This document shows positions 1 to 6,769 of a DNA stretch of 64,000 nt, piece after piece. This stretch comes from CAVUCH01 sp963763095. GTDB lineage: Bacteria; Acidobacteriota; Vicinamibacteria; Vicinamibacterales; JAENWD01. Below the pieces are notes generated by a model, which saw only the letters and a program-made list of their open reading frames with translations, had not been told where the DNA came from and did not search any database. The position numbers and the translations under genes are program-made. Positions within the stretch are counted from its first letter, which is position 1; every line of letters starts with the position of its first letter. Location: the NCBI GenBank assembly GCA_963763095.1, contig CAVXNR010000017.1, positions 167,717-231,716 on the forward strand, in the 5' to 3' direction.

Positions 1-259
1 TGATGATGACGGCCTGCACCTCGGTCCGCTTCCAGTAGCCGCGCCACCAGTCGATGTCGTAGCGGATCGGATCTTTCTCGGTGATGTTGGTCTGTCCCCA
101 GAGATAGGCGCGGCGGTACCAGGGCACCTTCGTGCCCGCGCCCTGGCCAGGCATCGCCAGATCGGACACGATCGCTGGCGCACCGGCGATAGCCGCTGCT
201 CCGCCGATGGTGTTCCTGATGAAGCGTCGTCTGGTCACGAAGCTGCGGCGTGCGTTCAC
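1..259 (-). CDS. Tat-exported putative glycoside hydrolase-like protein, N-terminal part (runs off window)
   Basis: Only the first 86 codons are inside the window. The protein opens with a twin-arginine signal (TRRRFIRNTIGGAAAIAGA, about residues 8-26), so the product is likely folded in the cytoplasm and exported by Tat. The mature part begins WYRRAYLWGQTNITEKDP and continues into a DIDWWRGYWKRTEVQ stretch, which I associate with large secreted glycosidase-like proteins of acidobacteria and planctomycetes; the catalytic part is not visible. The GTG start is set by a good GAGGAG ribosome-binding site 6 bases upstream, which sits on the stop codon of the preceding gene 10 bp away, so the two are almost certainly co-transcribed. 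Substrate unknown. Confidence 0.6.
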   Translation of the reverse strand, partial: MNARRSFVTRRRFIRNTIGGAAAIAGAPAIVSDLAMPGQGAGTKVPWYRRAYLWGQTNITEKDPIRYDIDWWRGYWKRTEVQAVII

Positions 260-269
260 GTGGGTCTCC

Positions 270-1757
270 TCATGCGCGTTTGACCGTCTCGCGAACGGCG
301 CGGCCGGCGGCGCGCAGGTTGTCGAGCCGCATCTCCGAGTACTTCCTCGACAGGATGATGCCGTTCGCGCCGGCATCGAAGGTTGCCCTCACCGCGGCGT
401 AGACGTCATCCGGCGTCGTCTTCTTTTCCTTTTCGCCAGTGGGCACGTCGATTTCGATGCCCGGCCAGATCTTCGTCCTGCTCCCCGCACCGACGCCGGC
501 GACGGCGCGACGGGTCTCCCGGCGCACATAGTCGGCAGACAAGCCGGCGGTCGGCAGTGTGTCGAGCGGCGCTTCGGACGGGTACTGCTGCAGGCGATAG
601 GTGATTTCGGTCGTCTGTTCGGGCGTGAGGTCGGCGAAGAGCGTCGAGTTGATGTTCTGGATGTAGCGAGCCAGGCGCGGGCCGCCGCAGTTGTGGTACA
701 TCACCACCTTCAGAAAGTCGGAGAACTGCGTGAACATCTGGTAGTCCTGCTCGGCGCGATAGAACGGCGCGAACGAGTTGGTGTGCCAGATGTGCCAGCC
801 CATCGGCTTCTGCGTGGCGACGTCGTGCGCCTTGCGGTACATGACGCGGTAGGTGTCGCGCAGCCCTTCGTTCCATAGCCGCTCCCACGCCAGCACCTCG
901 GGATGATCGACGAGGATGCGCCAGAAGGTGACGAATGCACCATCGTTCGGACGCTCCTTCCCCTTCATGCCCCCGATCCATTTCTCGAGTGCGAGGTAGC
1001 CCTGCTTCGCGCGCTCCGAGTTGATCCCTTCCTTCGTCGCGGCGGTCAGGCAGTGGGGGCAGAAACAGCCGACGGTGGACGGCGTCGGCCCGCCGCCGTG
1101 GCTGGCGCCAAGGGCGTTGTTCAGCGGGCCCTGCCGCTCGCTGCCGAACATCAGACCATCCACGTCGTAGGAGCGCAGGTAGTCCTCGGTCAGTCCGAGC
1201 CAGAAGTTCAGGGTGTTGGGGTTGCGATAGCAGACGCGGGCCTGCGGCTGGCCGTGGACGTCGATTTCGAAAGCCTTGTCGAGGCCGGCGACGTCTTTGC
1301 GGAAGACGTCCTCGAACCAGCAAATCACCTTCATCCCGCGCTTCTGCGCGCGCGGCAGCACGTCGGCGATGACGTCATAGCCCGGATGATCCGGAGCTTT
1401 CTCCGGCGCGATTGTGGTGCCGCGGTAGTACTGCGGATGTGGCGTCGCGAAGTTGCCGCCGTGATAGTTGTCGTCGTACTCCTGCTTGCCGTGATCGGGC
1501 AGCGGGCTGCCGCGCGGCTGCCGCCCGCCGATGCCGCGGCCGTAGGTAAAGGTCGCGAGGAACAGCGTATCGATGGCGCCGATCTCCGCGAGCGTGTCGA
1601 GCACCTTGTCGGTGCCTTCGTCGAGGAACGAGACCGCGCCGATCTGGATGCCGATGGGCTTTGGCGACATCTGCGCCGCGAGTGGCTGCGGCCATCCAAA
1701 GGTGGCGAGACCCGCCGCTGCCGCGGTCGAGCTGCCCAGAAACTCTCGCCGATCCAT
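270..1757 (-). CDS. Tat-exported TIM-barrel-like putative glycosidase of unknown substrate
   Basis: About 495 residues. The start chosen is the internal ATG that places the twin-arginine motif DRREFLG at residues 2-8 and has a GGAGGG site 7 bases upstream; a frame extending 45 bp further upstream lacks the signal context. After the hydrophobic signal (ending PLAAQ) the protein resembles bacterial (beta/alpha)8 glycosidase-like proteins: VICWFEDVF after a barrel strand, NPNTLNFWLGLTEDYLRSY, a CFCPHC cysteine cluster that could bind metal, and GWHIWHTNSF. No sugar family can be assigned from reading alone. It precedes another Tat-exported protein on the same strand with a 10-bp gap, suggesting a small operon for extracytoplasmic polysaccharide or glycoside processing. 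Confidence 0.7.
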   Translation of the reverse strand: MDRREFLGSSTAAAAGLATFGWPQPLAAQMSPKPIGIQIGAVSFLDEGTDKVLDTLAEIGAIDTLFLATFTYGRGIGGRQPRGSPLPDHGKQEYDDNYHGGNFATPHPQYYRGTTIAPEKAPDHPGYDVIADVLPRAQKRGMKVICWFEDVFRKDVAGLDKAFEIDVHGQPQARVCYRNPNTLNFWLGLTEDYLRSYDVDGLMFGSERQGPLNNALGASHGGGPTPSTVGCFCPHCLTAATKEGINSERAKQGYLALEKWIGGMKGKERPNDGAFVTFWRILVDHPEVLAWERLWNEGLRDTYRVMYRKAHDVATQKPMGWHIWHTNSFAPFYRAEQDYQMFTQFSDFLKVVMYHNCGGPRLARYIQNINSTLFADLTPEQTTEITYRLQQYPSEAPLDTLPTAGLSADYVRRETRRAVAGVGAGSRTKIWPGIEIDVPTGEKEKKTTPDDVYAAVRATFDAGANGIILSRKYSEMRLDNLRAAGRAVRETVKRA

Positions 1758-2152
1758 CGTCGCGCCCTCCGCAAGCGCGGCCGGCCGGAGCCGCCGCGTC
1801 ACAACCAGCTCAGCATCTCGCGCACACCGCCATCGTGCGTGGCCAAGTATGGCCTAGCGTTCGGCGGGACGGGACCGGTAGAGTGCCTGCCCATCGCCCA
1901 CACCTCCGGCTCCACGCGCGGAAGCGCAGTTCGTCAACGAATCAAGACTCGGGCTTCAGTCGACGCGGGGCTCGTAACGATGATGCCGGCCGCTTGTGCC
2001 GCGTTCACGCCGACGTGGGATCCGGCGTGACAGGTAGGAGAGCCAGACGGCATGGCTGACAAATCGCGGGCGGGAAATGGCCACGAGGATAGGGCGTGAC
2101 CTCGGGCATCTGGCCACTTTCCCGGACGCCTCAAGTCGACAATGCCCGTGCC

Positions 2153-2181
2153 ATACAGACGTATGAGACGATGTATACAGA
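2153..2181. promoter_or_regulatory. Candidate operator/promoter of the toxin-antitoxin pair
   Basis: The 434-bp space between the Tat protein and the antitoxin gene holds no convincing gene. Near its right end are two direct ATACAGA copies (2153-2159 and 2175-2181), and the first overlaps a small ATAC-N4-GTAT palindrome followed by GTATAC. TATACA could act as a -10 box about 15 bases before the first antitoxin ATG. Antitoxins of this type usually repress their own promoter through such half sites; here this is inferred from position only. Confidence 0.35.
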
Positions 2182-2191
2182 TTGAGAATCC

Positions 2192-2467
2192 ATGGCCAAA
2201 GCAGTTGCACGTCGGACGAAAGGCGCGGTAACGACCGCGGTCCGTCGCGTTCGGGGCGGGCGAGCGGGCTGGGTTCGAAAGAACGTGATCATGGATCAGC
2301 GAAAGCTTGACGTCGCTCGCCGCGCATTGGGCGTCGAGACCGAGACCGAGGCGATTGACCTGGCGCTCGACTTCGTGGCATTCCGGGAAGAGCTTGCGAG
2401 CGGATTCACTGCCGTTCGGCGAAGCGGTGGCGTCGATGACGTCCTCGAGGGCCGGCGGAGAGCGTGA
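2192..2467 (+). CDS. VapB-like antitoxin
   Basis: A 91-residue protein with a very basic N-terminal tail (about 30 residues, rich in R, K and V) followed by VRKNVIMDQRKLDVARRALG and TETEAIDLALDF. This is the short strand-helix-helix pattern of small antitoxins partnering PIN-domain toxins. Translation could instead begin at the internal ATG at 2291 (MDQRKL), which would give a 58-residue protein; neither start has a strong ribosome-binding site. The stop codon overlaps the toxin start (GTGA), the usual sign of translational coupling in toxin-antitoxin operons. The C-terminal part is expected to wrap the PIN toxin. Family-level assignment is fairly safe; the exact N terminus is not. Confidence 0.65.
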   Translation: MAKAVARRTKGAVTTAVRRVRGGRAGWVRKNVIMDQRKLDVARRALGVETETEAIDLALDFVAFREELASGFTAVRRSGGVDDVLEGRRRA

Positions 2468-2919
2468 AGTACGCGTTTGACACGAACATCTTCATCGATG
2501 GCTTTCGGGATGACGACGCGCAGTCGGAGGTCTTCGTCTTTCTGAACCGAGCACTTCCGTTCGTGTATCTGAGCGCCGTCGTGATGCAGGAACTCGCCGC
2601 TGGCGCGCGGACGGCTGATGCGTTGCGCGCCGTGCAGCGTGGAATATTCGAACCGTTCGAACGCCGCCAACGGGTGTTTGCACCCTCCAGCGCGGCTTTC
2701 GTCGCGAGCGGTCGGGTTCTCGCGGCCATCGCTGCACGGGAGGGCTGGCAGTCGCTCGACGAAGAGCCCTCGCTCCTCAATGACGCGCTGGTCGCCGCGT
2801 CGTGCCGCGAGCGAGGCATCACACTGATCACGAGAGACGGCGATTTCAAACGCCTGGCCCCATTCGTCAAGGGTTTCCGCTATGCGGCGCCATGGCCGCC
2901 AGCCGACGAGGCTCGTTGA
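2464..2919 (+). CDS. vapC: PIN-domain toxin ribonuclease (VapC type)
   Basis: A 151-residue PIN-domain protein. The first acidic metal ligand is in YAFDTNIFIDGF (residue 6), the conserved Glu is in VVMQELAAGA (about residue 43), and the later acidic pair is in LNDALVAASC and ITRDGDF. These residues coordinate Mg2+ in VapC ribonucleases, which cut specific tRNA or rRNA sites when not held by antitoxin. The GTG start overlaps the antitoxin stop by 4 bp. All active-site positions appear present, so the toxin is probably functional. The target RNA cannot be predicted. Confidence 0.85.
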   Translation: MKYAFDTNIFIDGFRDDDAQSEVFVFLNRALPFVYLSAVVMQELAAGARTADALRAVQRGIFEPFERRQRVFAPSSAAFVASGRVLAAIAAREGWQSLDEEPSLLNDALVAASCRERGITLITRDGDFKRLAPFVKGFRYAAPWPPADEAR

Positions 2920-2935
2920 CACTGGCCGCGTCCCT

Positions 2936-3664
2936 TCACGTGCGGTGCAGCGGCCCACCGCGCCACTCTGGCGTGCGCTCCCCAAGCGCCGCAGCCAGCG
3001 CCGCTCGCGCCAGCAATCGGGTGGAATCAAGCGTGGCAAGCGGAGAGACGTCAGGCGTAATCAGCAGCGGAATCTCGGTGCAGCTCAGGGCCACCGCATC
3101 GCAGCCTTCGCCCTTCAGACCGTCGATGATGCGAACGTACTCGGCTCGCGAGGCCTCGGTGAGCACGCCCTGGCACAGCTCGCTGAATATCACATCGTCC
3201 ACCCGCGCGCGATCAGCAGGAGCGGGGGTCCGCATCGCGATGCCGTGGCGGGCGAACGCAGCGGGGTACACCGGCCCTTCCATCGTCCATTTCGTGCCCA
3301 GCAAGCCCACGCGTGTGCGGCCATCCGTCTTCGCGCGTTCGGCGACGATCTCGGCAATGTGCAACCCTGGCAACGGCAGCGGTTCACCCGGCAGTTCGAG
3401 CGCCACGTGGGCTGTGTTGTCGGGGCAGACGAAGAAATCGCAGCCTGCGCCCGCGAGCCGCTGAGCTGTGCGGGCGAGATACGCCCTGACCGCTGACAGC
3501 GAGTTGCGGTCGTACTGCTCGAGCACAGGGCCCATCGGCAGAATCGAGAGCGTAGTCTCAGGGTGTTGATGCGCGCCGAGCTGGCGTGACGCCTCGCGTA
3601 CGATCTCCAGGAAACACAAAGCGGCGCCGTCAGCGCTGTGAGCGAGGATTCCGATATGCCGCAT
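2936..3664 (-). CDS. Aspartate/glutamate racemase family protein
   Basis: About 242 residues. The two catalytic cysteines of the cofactor-independent Asp/Glu racemase fold are visible: FFVCPDNTAH in the first half and VALSCTEIPLL in the second, together with the repeated Rossmann-like strands (IGILAHSADGAAL, RVGLLGTKWTM). Members isomerise L- and D-aspartate or glutamate, or act on related substrates (hydantoin, maleate), so the substrate is open. The ATG start is preceded by GGTGGTGG; a GTG 15 bp upstream is an alternative. The gene sits convergently between two toxin-antitoxin pairs with no evident functional partner. Confidence 0.8.
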   Translation of the reverse strand: MRHIGILAHSADGAALCFLEIVREASRQLGAHQHPETTLSILPMGPVLEQYDRNSLSAVRAYLARTAQRLAGAGCDFFVCPDNTAHVALELPGEPLPLPGLHIAEIVAERAKTDGRTRVGLLGTKWTMEGPVYPAAFARHGIAMRTPAPADRARVDDVIFSELCQGVLTEASRAEYVRIIDGLKGEGCDAVALSCTEIPLLITPDVSPLATLDSTRLLARAALAAALGERTPEWRGGPLHRT

Positions 3665-3725
3665 GCTTGTCGCCACCACCGATATTCATTTGCGGCGATC
3701 CCATGCAGGACGGTCGCAACCCACG

Positions 3726-3788
3726 CAGGCTCCGGGCTCAGGGCTCCAGGCTCCAGGCTCCAGGCTCCAGGCTCCAGGCTCCAGGCTC
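3726..3788. repeat. Heptamer tandem array, nine CAGGCTC-type units
   Basis: Nine consecutive 7-bp units: CAGGCTC, CGGGCTC and AGGGCTC, then six perfect CAGGCTC. It lies in the intergenic space between the divergent racemase and antitoxin genes. There is no matching inverted arm here, unlike the arrays at 18826, 30022 and 44426. Unit number is likely to vary by slippage. Confidence 0.9.
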
Positions 3789-3848
3789 CCGGCATCGGAC
3801 AGTCCGCCACGCATTGACATGCGAGCGACATGCTCGCATGCTAATCAC

Positions 3849-4079
3849 ATGTCGAGAATGGTGCAAATCCGCAACGTCCCTGACGCGCTGCACCGCAAGC
3901 TCAAGAATCGTGCGGCCGAATCGGGCCAGACTCTCTCCGATTACCTGATGGCCGAACTGGAGCGCCTGGCCGCGCGCCCCACGCGCGAGGAGATGTTGGC
4001 CCGGCTCCACAGTCGAAAGCGGGTGACCCTCCAGACGCCGGCCGTGGCCGTCATCCGCGAGGGGCGCGACTCGGCATGA
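3849..4079 (+). CDS. FitA/VapB-like ribbon-helix-helix antitoxin
   Basis: A 76-residue protein (73 if translation starts at the next ATG, 3858). The N terminus MVQIRNVPDALHRKLKNR followed by SGQTLSDYLMAELERLA is the classic ribbon-helix-helix DNA-binding pattern of FitA-like antitoxins, with a C-terminal arm (REEMLARLHSRKRV) expected to bind the toxin. Its stop overlaps the next start as ATGA. It would dimerise, bind an operator in its own promoter and neutralise the PIN toxin. There is no strong ribosome-binding site. Confidence 0.8.
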   Translation: MSRMVQIRNVPDALHRKLKNRAAESGQTLSDYLMAELERLAARPTREEMLARLHSRKRVTLQTPAVAVIREGRDSA

Positions 4080-4471
4080 TCGTCGTCGACGCGTCGGCTC
4101 TGCTGGAGTTTCTCCTGCAGACCTCGCTTGGCGCACGAGTCGAGGCCCGCCTCTTCGACGAGGAGGCCGAACTGCACGCGCCGCACCTTCTGGACGTCGA
4201 GATAGCCCAAGGTCTTCGCCGTCTCGTGCGAACTGGTGAAGTCTCTTCCGCCCGTGCCCAGGAGGCAATTGCGGACCTCACCGACCTCGATCTGCATCGT
4301 CACGCCCATCTCGATTTTCTGGGTCGCGCATGGAAGCTGCGAGACAACATCAGCGCATACGACGCGATGTACGTTGCCCTCGCTGAAGCGATTGAGGCGC
4401 CGATCGTCACGTGCGACAGTCCGCTCGCCAAGGCGCCTGGACACCGCGCTCGGATCGAGGTCATCGAGTAA
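4076..4471 (+). CDS. vapC: PIN-domain toxin ribonuclease (VapC/FitB type)
   Basis: A 131-residue protein with all the PIN landmarks: MIVVDASALLEFLL (metal-binding Asp at residue 5), LLDVEIAQGLRRLV (conserved Glu), NISAYDAMYVALAEA (Asp) and VTCDSPLAK (Asp). Such proteins are Mg2+-dependent endoribonucleases. The ATGA overlap with the antitoxin indicates coupled translation. Length and motif spacing match the usual 125-140 residue family, so it is probably intact. It is a different subfamily from the PIN toxin at 2464. Confidence 0.88.
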   Translation: MIVVDASALLEFLLQTSLGARVEARLFDEEAELHAPHLLDVEIAQGLRRLVRTGEVSSARAQEAIADLTDLDLHRHAHLDFLGRAWKLRDNISAYDAMYVALAEAIEAPIVTCDSPLAKAPGHRARIEVIE

Positions 4472-4586
4472 TTTGCAGGATGTCCCGGGGGCCGTTCTGA
4501 CCAGCCTGGCGTTCGCTACGGCGAGCTCCGTGACATGCGCCCCGCGCACATTCACGTGAAGGCAAGCGCCGAGCATTCAATAGTGG

Positions 4587-4781
4587 TCAAGTTTGGTTTG
4601 GGCTAGCCTCTCCGCTGGCGCGAGCCTTGGCTAGCTGGGCGAGTTGGGCGGATAGTTCGCGTGCTTGTGTTCGCAGCGCCGCCGCACGCGACCGTAGGGC
4701 GTCGGCGGCCGCTTTCGCCTCCTGCAATCGGTTCAGAGCATCGGCGACTCGCATCCACAGCTCAGCATGTGGTTGGTCCAT
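4587..4781 (-). CDS. Small coiled-coil hypothetical protein
   Basis: A 64-residue protein that is almost entirely predicted helix: NRLQEAKAAADALRSRAAAL then a run of Ala, Leu, Gln, Arg with heptad spacing, ending in a polar tail. I do not recognise a family. The start used is the ATG (MDQPHAELW) just downstream of a TATACT box on the same strand; a longer reading (105 residues) would run back through the inverted repeat at 4789-4840 and is less likely. It is divergent from the small zinc-ribbon gene at 4904 and may share regulation with it. It could be non-coding. Confidence 0.4.
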   Translation of the reverse strand: MDQPHAELWMRVADALNRLQEAKAAADALRSRAAALRTQARELSAQLAQLAKARASGEASPNQT

Positions 4782-4788
4782 AGAGCCG

Positions 4789-4840
4789 CAGTATACGGCG
4801 CGTTTGCCACCAGAGCGAGGGCTCTCGCCTCCGTATACTG
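4789..4840. promoter_or_regulatory. Inverted repeat with back-to-back TATACT boxes
   Basis: CAGTATACGG (4789-4798) and its exact reverse complement CCGTATACTG (4831-4840) face each other across 32 bp between two divergent small genes. Each arm contains TATACT oriented toward one of the genes, so the arms may be the two -10 boxes, an operator pair, or both. I see no convincing -35 boxes. Confidence 0.45.
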
Positions 4841-4903
4841 ACCAGTACCTAGTACCGGCAGCCCATTGCTCGCGCGCGGGCTGACGAGCCACGCTGCGAA
4901 CCA

Positions 4904-5092
4904 ATGGGTACTCCAGCCCACGTCCCCGAACGACGGATCTGTCGTCTCGCGATTGAGCCGTGCAAACACTGCGGGCACAATCCGCAGGTAGTGTCGCGCA
5001 CGTCCTTCGTGGTGTACGTCCGCTGTGCCGATTGCGGAGAAGCCTGGAGCGTCCCCAAGCCAGGTGCGCCGAAGCTCAGCGGGCTGCTCTAA
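4904..5092 (+). CDS. Small zinc-ribbon hypothetical protein
   Basis: A 62-residue protein with two CxxC knuckles: CKHCGHNP and, about 20 residues later, VRCADCGEAW. This is a one-zinc ribbon of the kind found in small nucleic-acid-binding or adaptor proteins. The rest is short and basic, with no other domain. The start ATG has no clear ribosome-binding site and lies about 64 bp downstream of a TATACT box in the divergent control region. Function unknown; the intact cysteine set is the main argument that it is coding. Confidence 0.45.
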   Translation: MGTPAHVPERRICRLAIEPCKHCGHNPQVVSRTSFVVYVRCADCGEAWSVPKPGAPKLSGLL

Positions 5093-5115
5093 GCCCGCGA
5101 TTCACTTGTGTAGTC

Positions 5116-5181
5116 ATGCGGGGCAGGCCTTCAGGCCTGCCAGAGCGCACGGATTTGCAGGGCTGAAGCCCTGCCCCACAT
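5116..5181. repeat. Pair of oppositely oriented hairpin repeats (REP-like)
   Basis: Two elements face each other. On the + strand, 5157-5181 reads GCAGGGCTGAAGCCCTGC followed by CCCACAT. On the - strand, 5116-5141 is a variant whose stem is GCAGGCCT/AGGCCTGC and whose tag is CCCGCAT. The stem changes are compensatory. The pair lies in the convergent space between the zinc-ribbon gene and the acetyl-CoA hydrolase. Related copies are at 24738, 41707, 41739, 51696, 51733 and 51762. Confidence 0.85.
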
Positions 5182-5264
5182 CAGCAGTGCTGTGACACGA
5201 CAAGCGAGCAGTGGGTCTAAAGGCTGTCCGGATGATGTGAACCGGCGCCTGCGTACGCGGCCCC

Positions 5265-6761
5265 TCACGCAAAAAACGTCTGTGCGTCGATGTCCGGGAG
5301 CATCTGACCCGTTTCGAGCAGATTTCTGTGCAGCTCGAAGCACGTCGCCAGATCGTGACTGATGTGCCCGACGGCGGCGCGCTCCAGGTACCGATGGAGA
5401 TAGGGCCGGTAGGCCGGGTGCGCGCAGTTGTCGATGATGCGTTGGGCGCGGGCTGCAGGGCCGAGACCGCGCAGGTCCGCGAGGCCCTGTTCGGTGACGA
5501 CGACCTGCACCGAGTGCTCGTTGTGATCCACGTGCGACGCCATCGGCACGATCGCGCTGATCCGTCCACCCTTCGCGACGGAGGGGCACATGAACACGGA
5601 TAGATAACTGTTCCGTGTGAAATCGCCGCTGCCGCCGATGCCGTTCATCATCTTCATCCCGGCCACGTGCGTCGAGTTCGCGTGACCGTAGATGTCGATC
5701 TCGAGCGCCGTGTTGATCGTGATGACGCCGAACCGGCGAATCACGCCGGGGTTGTTGCTCAACTCCTGCGGGCGCAGGACCACGCGAGGTCCAAAGAAAT
5801 CGAAATTGTCGTACACGCGCTGGATGAGGGGGTCGGTGAGTGTCAGGGCCGTTGCGCTTGCACCGAGCAGTCGTCCGCTTTCCATCAGCGCGACCAGAGA
5901 GTCCTGGAACACCTCCGTGAACATCACGAAATCCGGGATGTCCGGGTGCCGGCCGAGCTGCGCCATGACCGCGTTCGCCACGTTGCCCACACCCGCCTGC
6001 AGCGGCAGGAACTCCGGCGGGATGCGTCCCACGCGCAGCTCTTCGAGAAGGAACCGGACGACCTGGTCGGCGATCCGCTCGCTGGCCGCGTCGGCGAGCG
6101 CAAACGGGTGCACACCGTCGGGCGCGGAGTGTTCGACGACGCCGATGATTCTGGAAGGGTCGACCTGCACAGACGGGACGCCGATCTTCCCAAGCGGATC
6201 GAGGATCGGAATCGGCAGCCGGTGCGGCGGGGGCGGCAGCAGCGCGATGTCCATCATCTCGCGCAGGCGCGGCGAGTGCCGGTGATTCACCTCGATGATG
6301 ATCTTCTTCGCCGCGTGGAGCAGCGTCGGCGACAGCCCGACGGACGTCGTGAGGAACACCTGGCCGTCGGGCGAGACCTCAGTGGCCTCGACGACAGCGA
6401 GGTCGATCTCGCCAAAGAAGCCGAACAGCAGCGCCTGCGGGACGTGCGACAGGTGCATGTCCACGAACTCGACCGAGCCGCTGTTGATCTGGGCACGCAG
6501 CGCGGCACTCGACTGATAGGGCGCACGCCACGAGATCGCCTCGGCATGGGCGAGGTCGTCGTCCAGCTGGCCGGTTGATGCGCCGGTGATCACGCGGATC
6601 CTGAACGGCCGGCCCGCCTGATGTTCGTCGCGGGCGCGCGCGGCCAGGGCATGCGGCACGAGCTTGGCCGCTCCAGCGGGCGTGAAGCCGCTGAAACCGA
6701 CGGTCTGGCCGTGGGTGATGAACCCGGCGGCTTCCTCGGGGGTCAGACGTGGAAAGGACAT
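5265..6761 (-). CDS. Acetyl-CoA hydrolase / CoA-transferase (succinyl-CoA:acetate type)
   Basis: About 498 residues, the full length of the Cat1/AarC family. The N terminus LTPEEAAGFITHGQTVGFSG FTPAG is the CoA-transferase opening; the active-site glutamate that forms the glutamyl-CoA intermediate is in FTEVFQDS (about residue 283), and NGIGGSGDFTRN is the glycine-rich CoA-binding loop near the C terminus. It either hydrolyses acetyl-CoA or swaps CoA between acetate and succinate, linking acetate handling to the TCA cycle. The ATG start follows the kinase stop by 8 bp; a TTG overlapping the kinase stop (TTGA) is an alternative. Co-transcription with the upstream sensor kinase is likely and unusual. 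Confidence 0.88.
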   Translation of the reverse strand: MSFPRLTPEEAAGFITHGQTVGFSGFTPAGAAKLVPHALAARARDEHQAGRPFRIRVITGASTGQLDDDLAHAEAISWRAPYQSSAALRAQINSGSVEFVDMHLSHVPQALLFGFFGEIDLAVVEATEVSPDGQVFLTTSVGLSPTLLHAAKKIIIEVNHRHSPRLREMMDIALLPPPPHRLPIPILDPLGKIGVPSVQVDPSRIIGVVEHSAPDGVHPFALADAASERIADQVVRFLLEELRVGRIPPEFLPLQAGVGNVANAVMAQLGRHPDIPDFVMFTEVFQDSLVALMESGRLLGASATALTLTDPLIQRVYDNFDFFGPRVVLRPQELSNNPGVIRRFGVITINTALEIDIYGHANSTHVAGMKMMNGIGGSGDFTRNSYLSVFMCPSVAKGGRISAIVPMASHVDHNEHSVQVVVTEQGLADLRGLGPAARAQRIIDNCAHPAYRPYLHRYLERAAVGHISHDLATCFELHRNLLETGQMLPDIDAQTFFA

Positions 6762-6769
6762 GAGAGCGT

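Noticed and set aside
1934..2134. Small minus-strand gene in the 1758-2191 gap
   Set aside because: No ribosome-binding site, no motif, arginine- and serine-rich composition typical of chance frames.
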